Of a stretch of DNA of 64,000 bases, positions 37,193 through 45,414 are shown piece by piece; within the stretch, counting starts at the first letter, position 1, and the number at the start of each line of letters is the position of its first letter. The stretch is taken from NCBI GenBank assembly GCA_049177215.1, contig CP185379.1, positions 1,426,001 to 1,490,000 of the forward strand, read 5' to 3'. The notes below the pieces were generated by a model. That model saw only the letters and a list, made by a program, of their open reading frames with translations, was not told the origin of the DNA and searched no databases. Origin of the DNA: Pollutiaquabacter aromativorans. Lineage in GTDB: Bacteria > Bacteroidota > Bacteroidia > AKYH767-A > 2013-40CM-41-45. Both the position numbers and the translations under genes were made by a program.

Positions 37193-37220
37193 GACCGGGT
37201 AAACCGGTCGTTCTTTTTTT
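37190..37220 (+). terminator. Intrinsic terminator after the regulator genes, overlapping the Pho box region
   Basis: AACGACCGG and CCGGTCGTT pair perfectly around a GTAAA loop and are followed by CTTTTTTT. The T run continues into TTTTTTTG (37214-37221), which matches the -7 box at seven of eight positions, so the same bases may end one transcript and start the next. Confidence 0.75.
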
Positions 37221-37249
37221 GCAGTCAAGAACCAATCAAAAACCAAGAC

Positions 37250-38845
37250 ATGAAACAACTCTACATTCTCGCGGCTCTGCTCCTGGGACTCAACCTGGGC
37301 GTACGTGCACAAAGTGTGATCACCGTGAGCGGCGACATCAGCGCCAACACGACCTGGACGAGCAACAACATCTACCTGCTCAGCGGATTCGTCTATGTAA
37401 CGAACAACGCGGAACTGACGATCGAACCGGGTACCGTCATCAAGGGCGATAAAGCCACCAAAGGAAGTCTCATCATTACCCGCGGCTCGAAGATCTGGGC
37501 CGACGGCACCTCATCCGCACCGATCGTTTTCACGTCCAACGAGCCGGTCGGCACCCGCACCTATGGTGATTGGGGCGGACTGATCATCCTGGGGAAAGCG
37601 TCTATCAATGATCCTGCCGGCGAGAAAGTCATCGAAGGCGGTGTGGATCCCGTCAAAGGACTCTATGGCGGAACAGATGACGCCGATAATTCTGGAACCC
37701 TGCGGTATGTCCGGATAGAATTTCCGGGAATCGCCTTTCAGCCGAACAACGAGATCAACGGACTTACACTCGGAGGCGTTGGCAACGGAACTACCATCGA
37801 TTATGTCATGGTCAGCTTCTCCGGCGACGATGCATTCGAATGCTTTGGTGGTACGGTGAACGCGAAGCACCTGATCTCCTACCGTACACTGGATGATGAT
37901 TTCGACACGGACTTCGGCTTCCGTGGAAAGATGCAATTCCTGGTCGCCTTGCGTGACAGCAATGTAGCGGACGTTTCCGGTTCGAACGGCTTCGAGTCCG
38001 ACAATGATGCGACGGGGTCCACCAACAACCCGCTGACGCAGCCCATCTATTCCAATGTAACGATCATCGGACCGATGGCTACGGCTTCCACGCAAATCAA
38101 CAGCAACTTCAAGCGTGGCTCCCACCTGCGCCGTTCCTGCAAGACGAGCATCTTCAACAGCGCCATCGCGGGTTTCCCGACCGGGCTCCTGGTTGATGGT
38201 GCCAACTGCGAAGCCAACGCCACCAACAATGAGCTCCAGTACCAACATAACGTACTGGCCGGTTGTGCAACGCCGCTTGCCGTCGCCAGTGGTTCTTCCT
38301 GGGACATCAGTGCCTGGTTCACTACTCCCGCATATGGTAATGAACAACTCACCAACAGTTCCGACCTGCAATTGATGGATCCGAACAACTACGCCAATCC
38401 CGACTTCATGCCTTCGGCCGGCTCTCCCCTCCTTTCGGGAGCGGACTTCTCCTCGAACTACCTGAACGATCCGTTCTTCGAGAGTGTCAGCTACCGGGGC
38501 GCGTTTGGAAACAGCGACTGGACAAACGGTTGGGCCAACTACGACTGCGAGAATACCAACTACACGGTAGGAATCAGCGAGATCAACTCGATTCGCTCCA
38601 TCTCCGCCTACCCGAATCCGGCTCACCGCTTTGCAGTCGTTTCCTTTTCACTCGAGCAGGCTTCCGAACTTTCGGTATCCGTCATCGATCTGGAAGGTCG
38701 CGAAGTCCTGACGGTACAACCGGAACGCTATTCGGCAGGAGAACATCGCATCGAATTGAACGTGGAAGCGCTTGCCCAGGGCATCTACACCCTCGTCATG
38801 CGCAACGAATCAGCGATCACGACGCTGCGCCTTGCGGTCAATTGA
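37250..38845 (+). CDS. Phosphate-cluster T9SS-secreted beta-helix protein
   Basis: A 531-residue exported protein. The start is the ATG before the signal peptide MKQLYILAALLLGLNLGVRAQ; the frame is open further upstream without sense. The mature part begins VITVSGDISANTTWTSNN and continues in a parallel beta-helix-like pattern (LTIEPGTVIKGD, DWGGLIILGKASIN), with a DDFDTDFGFRGKMQFL stretch that is well conserved in this family. Residues from about 455 form a T9SS type A sorting domain (ISAYPNPAHRFAVVSFSLEQ onwards). It sits between the PhoB-like regulators and a TonB receptor, with a Pho-box-like operator upstream. I infer a surface role in phosphate or organophosphate capture; no catalytic motif is visible. 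Confidence 0.85.
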   Translation: MKQLYILAALLLGLNLGVRAQSVITVSGDISANTTWTSNNIYLLSGFVYVTNNAELTIEPGTVIKGDKATKGSLIITRGSKIWADGTSSAPIVFTSNEPVGTRTYGDWGGLIILGKASINDPAGEKVIEGGVDPVKGLYGGTDDADNSGTLRYVRIEFPGIAFQPNNEINGLTLGGVGNGTTIDYVMVSFSGDDAFECFGGTVNAKHLISYRTLDDDFDTDFGFRGKMQFLVALRDSNVADVSGSNGFESDNDATGSTNNPLTQPIYSNVTIIGPMATASTQINSNFKRGSHLRRSCKTSIFNSAIAGFPTGLLVDGANCEANATNNELQYQHNVLAGCATPLAVASGSSWDISAWFTTPAYGNEQLTNSSDLQLMDPNNYANPDFMPSAGSPLLSGADFSSNYLNDPFFESVSYRGAFGNSDWTNGWANYDCENTNYTVGISEINSIRSISAYPNPAHRFAVVSFSLEQASELSVSVIDLEGREVLTVQPERYSAGEHRIELNVEALAQGIYTLVMRNESAITTLRLAVN

Positions 38846-38861
38846 TCCGCACATAAAGGCA

Positions 38862-38899
38862 AAACAGACAGGCCGGCCCATCAGCCGGCCTGTCTGTTT
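38862..38899 (+). terminator. Strong intrinsic terminator after the T9SS beta-helix gene
   Basis: A perfect 16-bp stem (AAACAGACAGGCCGGC with its complement) around CCATCA. Its 3' arm overlaps the first half-site of the next Pho box (38896). Confidence 0.85.
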
Positions 38900-38923
38900 A
38901 TATGGTGTTTACGATACGTTCAC
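38896..38923 (+). promoter_or_regulatory. Candidate Pho box upstream of the TonB receptor (three phased half-sites)
   Basis: GTTTAT (38896), GTTTAC (38907) and GTTCAC (38918) are spaced 11 bp apart. A second phased pair, ATTAAC (38948) and CTTAAA (38959), follows nearer to the gene. TACGTTTA (38997-39004) is a seven-of-eight -7 candidate, and the start codon is at 39023. Confidence 0.55.
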
Positions 38924-39022
38924 AAATCCTTGCATGCTTCATGTTGCATTAACATAGGCTTAAACAGGTCGTAAGGTTTCCGTTACACTGCCATTGTACG
39001 TTTACAACCGATAGCAAAGCAC

Positions 39023-41836
39023 ATGAAACACCTCTATTGCCTCCTACTATTGACATTCGGCCTGAACCTGCTCGTACTCGGCAACGACGATGGTTTGAGT
39101 GGACGTGTGACCGGTGTCGTGATCGACAAAGCGAACGGAGAAACGCTGATCGGTGTCCCGGTCATGATCGAAGGTACTACCCTGGGCGCTGTTACGGACC
39201 TGGACGGACGTTACCTGATCACCAACATTCCCAATGGTACCTATAACATCGTGTTTCGCTATATCGGCTATACCACGAAGATCATCCGTAACGTTGCGGT
39301 TCAGGAGGGATCTCCGGTAAATCTTGACGTCAGCCTGGAGAACTCCAGCCAACAGCTCAACGAGGTGGTCGTCACCGCTGATATGAAACGGGAAAGCGTG
39401 GGATCGATCATCCTGATGCAGAAGAAGAGCGCGACGGTGCAGGACGGCATATCCGCAGAAACCATCCGGAAAACACCGGATAAGAATACCGGCGAAGTCG
39501 TTCGTCGCATCAGTGGCGCCAGCATCCAGGAAGGCCGTTTCGTGATCATCCGCGGATTGAATGAGCGTTACAATGGGGCCTTGTTGAACGGTGTGCCACT
39601 GGCAAGTTCCGAGCCCGACCGGAAGGCATTCTCGTTCGATCTTTTCCCGGCCAACATGCTGGATAATCTCATTATCGTCAAAACAGCATCGCCGGAACTT
39701 CCGGGTGAATTCTCCGGCGGTCTCTTACAACTCAACACCCGCGATATTCCGGATCAGAATTTCTTCAGCTTCTCCGCAGGCACCGGCCTGAACACGATCT
39801 CGACGTTCAAGAAGTATCGTTCGTATCAAGGCGGCAAAACCGACTGGTTGGGCTTTGATGACGGCACTCGCGCGTTGCCTTCGGATTTTCCCCAGGCCGA
39901 AACGCTACAGCGCGCCTCCCAGGCCGACAAAATCAAGTACAGTAAACTCCTGCCCAACGATTGGGCGACCGAGGAAAAAGCTTCCACTCCGCTTACCCAG
40001 ACCTATCAGGCATCCATCGGGCGTACCGGGAAACTTCTTCGGAACGACTTTGGTCTCATCGCTTCCATCAGCTACAGCAACGGCCGGAGAACACAGGAAT
40101 TCGAGCGTGCTGACTACGATTTCGATGGTTCGCAGAATTTCGATTTCCAGGATCAGCAATACCGGGAGAACGTTTTCTGGGGAGCCTTGCTGAATGCCTC
40201 GTATAAGATCGGCGATCGTCATAAGATCAGCTTCAAGAATCTCTACTCCGACAACGCGGAAGACATGACCATCCAGCGTGAAGGAATCGATATCGAGAAC
40301 CAACAATACATCAACGCGTTCGCGCTGCGGTATTCATCTACCCGATTCCTCAATTCGATCCTGTCCGGTGAACATGCGCTCTCCGCAGGTGGAACCCGTC
40401 TGAAGTGGAACGGCAGCTACACCGAGATACGACAGGACGTTCCCGACCTGCGTCGAATGTACTACTACCGGAATCTCGATCCGTCACTCGAGGACACAAC
40501 CCTCTATGCCTATGTCCCATTCGGAACGGCATCCCCCAACTATGCCGGAAAGTTCTATTCGGATCTGGGCGAAAAGGTTTACAACGGCGACTTCAGTCTG
40601 CAGACACCTCTCAAATTCCTCGGAGAAAACCAGACCATCAAGTTCGGCTTCTTTGAACAATACAAATCCCGCTCCTTCGATGCCCGCGTACTCGGTTATG
40701 TGATTACCAATGCCGGTCAATTCAACTGGAACCTGTTGCAGTCACCCATCGAAACACTGTTCAATCCGGAGAATATGGGCCCCCGGGGCTTCCGGATCGA
40801 TGAAATCACCAATCCTTCCGACGCGTATACCGCCAGCACGAATCTGCATGCCGGGTTCATTCAATTTGACAATCTCGTGCACAAGAACATCCGGCTCGTG
40901 TGGGGCGTTCGGGTCGAGAACTTCATCCAGAAGCTGAACTCCTTCGGTTACAGTAATGATACCATTCGGGTACGCGAAAACTACACCGACCTGCTGCCGT
41001 CCATCAACGTATCCTGGTCGCTTTCCGAGAAGACCAATCTGCGAATTGCAGCTTCACAAACGGTGGCACGTCCGGAATTCCGGGAGCTGGCGCCCTTTAG
41101 CTTCTATGATTTCTCCACCGCCAGCACGATCCAGGGAAATGACACGCTGGTGCGCACCCGCATCAAGAATTTCGACCTGCGCTACGAGTACTACCCTGCA
41201 CCGGGTGAAATTCTCAGCGCATCGGTCTTTTATAAGGACTTCACGAATCCGATCGAGCCCGTTGTAGAAAGTTCAGGCGCCGGTTCCCGTCGGGTCAGTT
41301 TCTGGAATGCGGGCAGCGCTTACGCGTATGGCCTGGAGCTGGAATGGAGAAAGAAACTGGAATTCGTCGACGGCCTGCTGTCGTGGAACCAGTGGGAAAA
41401 CTTCAGCTTGTACGGTAACGTTTCGCTGATTCGTTCGCGGGTGGATGTCTCCAACGATCCCAGGGCTACCGGTCCGAGACCACTGCAGGGGCAATCGCCC
41501 TATGTGCTCAACGGGGGCTTGCAATACCAGAATCCGCGCAGCGGACTTGGGGTGAATGTGGTCTACAACCGCATCGGCAGAAGGATCTTCCAGGTTGGCA
41601 ACCAGGGCTATCTGAGCATCGAAGAAACGCCCCGTGACCTTATCGATCTCCAGATCAGCAAGCGGGTCTTCACGAAAGGTGAAGTGCGCCTGACGATCGG
41701 CGACCTCTTGAACCAGGCCGGGCACTTCTATCAGGACCAGAACAAGAACGGACGCTACGCCGCCGACATTGATACCGGAATTTCATCGGTCCGTTTCGGC
41801 ACCAACGTCAACCTTACGCTGAGTTACAAGCTGTAA
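39023..41836 (+). CDS. TonB-dependent outer-membrane receptor of the phosphate cluster
   Basis: A 937-residue receptor. After the signal peptide (to about residue 20) comes a carboxypeptidase-regulatory-like domain (VTGVVIDKANGETLIGVPVMI), a Ton box-like stretch (LNEVVVTADMK), a plug domain (about 120-240, with GRFVIIRGLNERYNGALLNG and ASPELPGEFSGGLLQL) and a barrel that ends in VNLTLSYKL. The plug type, with PGEFSGG, is found in Bacteroidota receptors that are not SusC. Its place in the Pho cluster and the operator upstream suggest that it imports a phosphorus compound too large for porins, together with the T9SS protein before it. The substrate is not known. Confidence 0.88.
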   Translation: MKHLYCLLLLTFGLNLLVLGNDDGLSGRVTGVVIDKANGETLIGVPVMIEGTTLGAVTDLDGRYLITNIPNGTYNIVFRYIGYTTKIIRNVAVQEGSPVNLDVSLENSSQQLNEVVVTADMKRESVGSIILMQKKSATVQDGISAETIRKTPDKNTGEVVRRISGASIQEGRFVIIRGLNERYNGALLNGVPLASSEPDRKAFSFDLFPANMLDNLIIVKTASPELPGEFSGGLLQLNTRDIPDQNFFSFSAGTGLNTISTFKKYRSYQGGKTDWLGFDDGTRALPSDFPQAETLQRASQADKIKYSKLLPNDWATEEKASTPLTQTYQASIGRTGKLLRNDFGLIASISYSNGRRTQEFERADYDFDGSQNFDFQDQQYRENVFWGALLNASYKIGDRHKISFKNLYSDNAEDMTIQREGIDIENQQYINAFALRYSSTRFLNSILSGEHALSAGGTRLKWNGSYTEIRQDVPDLRRMYYYRNLDPSLEDTTLYAYVPFGTASPNYAGKFYSDLGEKVYNGDFSLQTPLKFLGENQTIKFGFFEQYKSRSFDARVLGYVITNAGQFNWNLLQSPIETLFNPENMGPRGFRIDEITNPSDAYTASTNLHAGFIQFDNLVHKNIRLVWGVRVENFIQKLNSFGYSNDTIRVRENYTDLLPSINVSWSLSEKTNLRIAASQTVARPEFRELAPFSFYDFSTASTIQGNDTLVRTRIKNFDLRYEYYPAPGEILSASVFYKDFTNPIEPVVESSGAGSRRVSFWNAGSAYAYGLELEWRKKLEFVDGLLSWNQWENFSLYGNVSLIRSRVDVSNDPRATGPRPLQGQSPYVLNGGLQYQNPRSGLGVNVVYNRIGRRIFQVGNQGYLSIEETPRDLIDLQISKRVFTKGEVRLTIGDLLNQAGHFYQDQNKNGRYAADIDTGISSVRFGTNVNLTLSYKL

Positions 41837-41874
41837 TCTAGGAGATTGAATTTCAGCGACATACATAACAATTA

Positions 41875-41891
41875 GTTCACTTGTCGTTCAC
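41875..41891 (+). promoter_or_regulatory. Candidate Pho box upstream of the porin-pst operon
   Basis: Two identical half-sites, GTTCAC at 41875 and 41886, 11 bp apart. GTTAAC at 41926 and a -7-like TTCTTTTG at 41943-41950 (seven of eight) lie between these and the start codon at 41972. No other operator is seen before pstS, pstC or pstB, so this site may serve the whole transport operon. Confidence 0.55.
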
Positions 41892-41971
41892 ATTTAACCT
41901 TAACTTAATATAGGCCAGCCACTGCGTTAACATGGTGTGAATTCTTTTGCATTCAAACCACACCACACGCA

Positions 41972-43321
41972 ATGAAACGATCCATCACCTTGTTACTGGG
42001 ACTCCTGCTGGGAATCGGCTCCCTCTCGGCCCAAGAAACGGAATTGAACCCCTTGGATACGCTGACCAGTCACGTAGCCGGAATACGTCAGGAACTCGAT
42101 GTACTGAAGCGGCTTAAGCTAAGCGGATATGTTCAGGCTCAATTCCAGGTAGCGGATTCCGCGGGTGAGAGTTCCTTTGAAGGCGGAAATTTCCCTTCCG
42201 GCGTTGATAAACGATTCCAGATCCGCCGTGGGCGAATCAAGGCTCAATATGATGGCGTTCCGAACGACAAGGGCTGGTCAACCACGCAGGTAGTGATTCA
42301 ATTCGATCTCTCCGAGCGCGGGCTGCGCCTCATGGATGGTTATATCAAGATCACGGATCCCTATACCGGTTGGTTCTCACTCACCACCGGATTGCAAAAC
42401 CGGCCATTCGGCTACGAAGTGATCTATTCTTCCTCGCTTCGCGAATCACCCGAACGTGGCCGCATGTCCCAACTGATCTTCCCGAACGAACGGGACCTCG
42501 GCGCCATGCTGACGATCCAGGGTCCGAAATTGTCGAACTGGAACTGGTTGAAACTCGAAGCCGGACTCTTCAACGGTACAGGCGCCCCCAATCCGAACCT
42601 CGATGTAACCGACTTCGATAAAAAGAAGGACTTTATCGGACACATCACCTTCGCGCGTACCAATACAGCAGAGACCTTCAAGTATAGCGGCGGCATCTCC
42701 TACTACAACGGCGGTTACCGGATCGATACGCTGATGTATGCCATGTCAACAGACAGCCTCGGAGTAAAAGGTTTCCGTCAGTCCAACGCCATGACCGACA
42801 TCCCAACCGCGTTGGTCAACCGGGACTTCACCCACCGCGAATACTACGGAGCCGATCTTCAACTCAGCCTCGACTGGAAAGCCGGCATCACGGTACTTCG
42901 TGGCGAATACATTCAGGGCGACCAACCCGGACTCGGTTCCGATACGAAGAGTCCCAATACCAACAGCCCTGTTCTCAAACCGATCTACAACCGCGCATTT
43001 AATGGCGCTTACTTCTATCTCTGCCAGGGGATCGGCCATACTCCCTTCTCCGCAGTCATCAAATATGACTGGTACGATCCGAATACGGACGTGAAAGGTG
43101 ATGAAATCGGAAAAGCTACGGCAAATGGTTTGAAGACCACCAATGCAACGGACCTCCGGTTCGACACCTGGGGATTCGGAGCAGCCTGGCGTATGGATGC
43201 CAACACCCGCATCAGCGCCTATTTCGACCTGGTCAAAAATGAAACCAGCAAGAACCTTAACCTCTACACGGTCGATCAGCACGACAACGTGTTCACGCTT
43301 CGTGTACAGACACGATTCTAA
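41972..43321 (+). CDS. Phosphate-selective porin, OprP/OprO family
   Basis: A 449-residue outer-membrane porin. A signal peptide (MKRSITLLLGLLLGIGSLSAQ) is followed by a short coiled-coil-like stretch (HVAGIRQELDVLKRLKLSGYV) and a barrel with the OprP-family start: GVDKRFQIRRGRIKAQYDG, rich in Arg/Lys as needed to draw in phosphate. Sections such as WFSLTTGLQNRPFGYEV and the aromatic end FTLRVQTRF support the call. It leads the porin-pstSCAB-phoU run and has a Pho-box-like site upstream, which fits phosphate entry across the outer membrane when phosphate is scarce. Confidence 0.9.
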   Translation: MKRSITLLLGLLLGIGSLSAQETELNPLDTLTSHVAGIRQELDVLKRLKLSGYVQAQFQVADSAGESSFEGGNFPSGVDKRFQIRRGRIKAQYDGVPNDKGWSTTQVVIQFDLSERGLRLMDGYIKITDPYTGWFSLTTGLQNRPFGYEVIYSSSLRESPERGRMSQLIFPNERDLGAMLTIQGPKLSNWNWLKLEAGLFNGTGAPNPNLDVTDFDKKKDFIGHITFARTNTAETFKYSGGISYYNGGYRIDTLMYAMSTDSLGVKGFRQSNAMTDIPTALVNRDFTHREYYGADLQLSLDWKAGITVLRGEYIQGDQPGLGSDTKSPNTNSPVLKPIYNRAFNGAYFYLCQGIGHTPFSAVIKYDWYDPNTDVKGDEIGKATANGLKTTNATDLRFDTWGFGAAWRMDANTRISAYFDLVKNETSKNLNLYTVDQHDNVFTLRVQTRF

Positions 43322-43360
43322 CATTCGATAACCGAGATACAACTATCAGCAGATAAGAAA

Positions 43361-44179
43361 ATGAAAAAGACACTGATTATCCTGTCGATCCTGGCTACCG
43401 CCTTTCAGGCCCTGGGTCAGAAAATTGTCGTAAAAGGCAGCGACACTGTGCTTCCGCTTACACAAAAAGAAGCGGAACGGTACATGAAAAAGATGTCCGG
43501 AAATTCAGTCACGGTCGTCGGTGGCGGTTCGGGCGTTGGAATTGCCGCCCTCATGGATGGTACTACGGATATCGCCATGTCATCCCGACGACTGAAGATG
43601 GACGAGCGTCTCAAACTTCAGGAGGCCGGGAAGCCGTTTAAGGAAGTGGTAGTCGCCAATGACGCGCTTTCCGTTATCGTACATCCTGCCAATAAAGTAA
43701 CCAAGCTAACCCGCGAACAGATCGAAGGGATCTTCACCGGTAAGATCAAGAACTGGAAAGAAGTCGGCGGAGCGGATCTCACGATCGTGGCTTACTCCCG
43801 CGAAACCAGTTCGGGCACGTATGAGTTCTTCAAAGAGCATGTGTTGAATCGGAAGAACTATGCTTCCACCGTTCTGAATATGCCGGCGACCGGCGCCATC
43901 ATCCAGTCCGTCAGTCAGACCAAGGGTGCGATCGGGTATGTCGGCCTGGCTTACGTAACGAAAGAAGTGAAAGACGTTGCAGTTTCCTACGATGGCGGCA
44001 AGAACTATGTCCTGGCCACCAAGGAGAACGCCATCAACAAGACCTATCCGGTCGTTCGTCCGCTCTATTATTACTATCAGACTTCCAAAGAAAAGCAAGT
44101 GAAACCGTTCGTGGACTTCATCTTGTCCTCCGAAGGTCAGCAGATCGTAGACGAAGTCGGTTACATCCGGCTTAAATAA
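43361..44179 (+). CDS. pstS: Phosphate ABC transporter substrate-binding protein PstS
   Basis: A 272-residue periplasmic phosphate-binding protein with signal peptide MKKTLIILSILATAFQALGQ. Phosphate-contact motifs are visible: KGSDTVLPLTQ near the start, GGGSGVGIAALMDGTTDIAMSS in the middle and RETSSGTYEFF further on, which supply the Ser/Thr/Arg/Asp contacts. It lacks an obvious lipobox. The gene starts 39 bases after the porin and ends 27 bases before pstC. This is the short form of PstS common in Bacteroidota. Confidence 0.95.
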   Translation: MKKTLIILSILATAFQALGQKIVVKGSDTVLPLTQKEAERYMKKMSGNSVTVVGGGSGVGIAALMDGTTDIAMSSRRLKMDERLKLQEAGKPFKEVVVANDALSVIVHPANKVTKLTREQIEGIFTGKIKNWKEVGGADLTIVAYSRETSSGTYEFFKEHVLNRKNYASTVLNMPATGAIIQSVSQTKGAIGYVGLAYVTKEVKDVAVSYDGGKNYVLATKENAINKTYPVVRPLYYYYQTSKEKQVKPFVDFILSSEGQQIVDEVGYIRLK

Positions 44180-44206
44180 ACCTGCGACAACCCTCAGAAA
44201 AAGGTT

Positions 44207-45412
44207 GTGAATACACGATTTAAACGATTCCTGGAAAGCCTCGTCGAAGGCCTCCTGACGATCAGCGGTACCGTAACCACGTTTACGGTGCTGCTGATCG
44301 TTCTTTTCCTGTTCCGGGAAGGCGCTTCACTCTTTTCCACCTCACCGGTCGAGAACAATAACCTCCTGGTCGTGCATGCGGGTAATCCCGTCAGCCACCT
44401 CAGCGCGACGCAGTGCAAAGACATTTTTGATCAGAAGATCACCCATTGGAATGAAATCGGTGGGAAGCCGGATTCGATCCGCATCGTGACGATCAATGAA
44501 CTGACCAATTATTTTTCCGAGGAAGAACTGGGCGCCGAATTCGAGTTCCTACCGGACCGGATCAATCAATTGGTCGACAGTTTTCCCGACATCCTGGCGG
44601 TAATCAATGCCAAGTACAGGAACGCCTCCTTTCCCGGAAAGGTCATTGAAATTGACAAGAACAACCTCCCCGATTTTCTTGGCGGCAAAGAGTGGTTTCC
44701 TACCGCCGAGCCGGTCGTACAGCTTGGAGTGCTCCCACTCATTCTGGGCACCCTGATGGTCTCCATCTTCGCCATCCTCTTCGCGCTTCCAATCGGTCTG
44801 GCTACGGCCATCTATCTGGCAGAAGTCGCCGACGAGCGTGTACGCAAAGTCCTGAAACCGGTCATCGAACTGCTGGCAGGCATCCCGTCTGTCGTATATG
44901 GATTCTTCGGCTTGATCGTCATCGTGCCCATGATTCACGATGTGTTCCAGTTACCCGTCGGCGAAACCGCGCTGGCGGGATCGATCGTACTCGCCATCAT
45001 GGCGCTTCCCACCATCATTACGGTATCGGAAGACGCGATCCGCAATACGCCGCGTGCCATGAAGGAAGCCTCTCTGGCACTGGGCGCGAACCGCTGGCAG
45101 ACCATTCACCGGGTCGTGATCCCCTATTCCATTTCCGGCATCTCTGCCGCGGCCATTCTGGGTATCGGGCGTGCCATCGGTGAGACCATGGCCGTGCTGA
45201 TGGTTACCGGCAACGCGGCCGTCATACCCCATTCCCTGCTCCAACCGGTACGAACCATACCGGCAACGATCGCAGCAGAACTCGGAGAAGCGCCGCAAGG
45301 CGGTGTCCACTATAAAGCGCTGTTCGCACTTGGTTGCATACTCTTTCTACTCACCATGCTGATCAACCTGTGGGTAGAATCCATTTCCCGAAAACAGAAA
45401 CGCCATCGTTGA
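44207..45412 (+). CDS. pstC: Phosphate ABC transporter permease PstC with a PstS-like insertion
   Basis: A 401-residue inner-membrane permease; a GTG start is the only suitable one before the first helix (about 17-37). The permease core runs from about residue 161 (GVLPLILGTLMVSIFAI) to the end, with the loop motif EASLALGANRWQTIHRVVIP that couples to PstB. The unusual part is residues 45-160 between helix 1 and helix 2. Here VVHAGNPVSHLSATQCKDIF and KITHWNEIGGKPDSIRIV align with PstS (LTREQIEGIFTGKIKNWKEVGG) of the same operon, which looks like a partial substrate-binding domain placed in the first periplasmic loop. Whether it binds phosphate is unknown. Confidence 0.9.
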   Translation: MNTRFKRFLESLVEGLLTISGTVTTFTVLLIVLFLFREGASLFSTSPVENNNLLVVHAGNPVSHLSATQCKDIFDQKITHWNEIGGKPDSIRIVTINELTNYFSEEELGAEFEFLPDRINQLVDSFPDILAVINAKYRNASFPGKVIEIDKNNLPDFLGGKEWFPTAEPVVQLGVLPLILGTLMVSIFAILFALPIGLATAIYLAEVADERVRKVLKPVIELLAGIPSVVYGFFGLIVIVPMIHDVFQLPVGETALAGSIVLAIMALPTIITVSEDAIRNTPRAMKEASLALGANRWQTIHRVVIPYSISGISAAAILGIGRAIGETMAVLMVTGNAAVIPHSLLQPVRTIPATIAAELGEAPQGGVHYKALFALGCILFLLTMLINLWVESISRKQKRHR

Positions 45413-45414
45413 GT

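Noticed and set aside
37511..38626. Minus-strand open frame of 371 codons opposite the T9SS beta-helix gene
   Set aside because: The plus strand has a signal peptide, a conserved family body and a sorting domain; the antisense product looks random.
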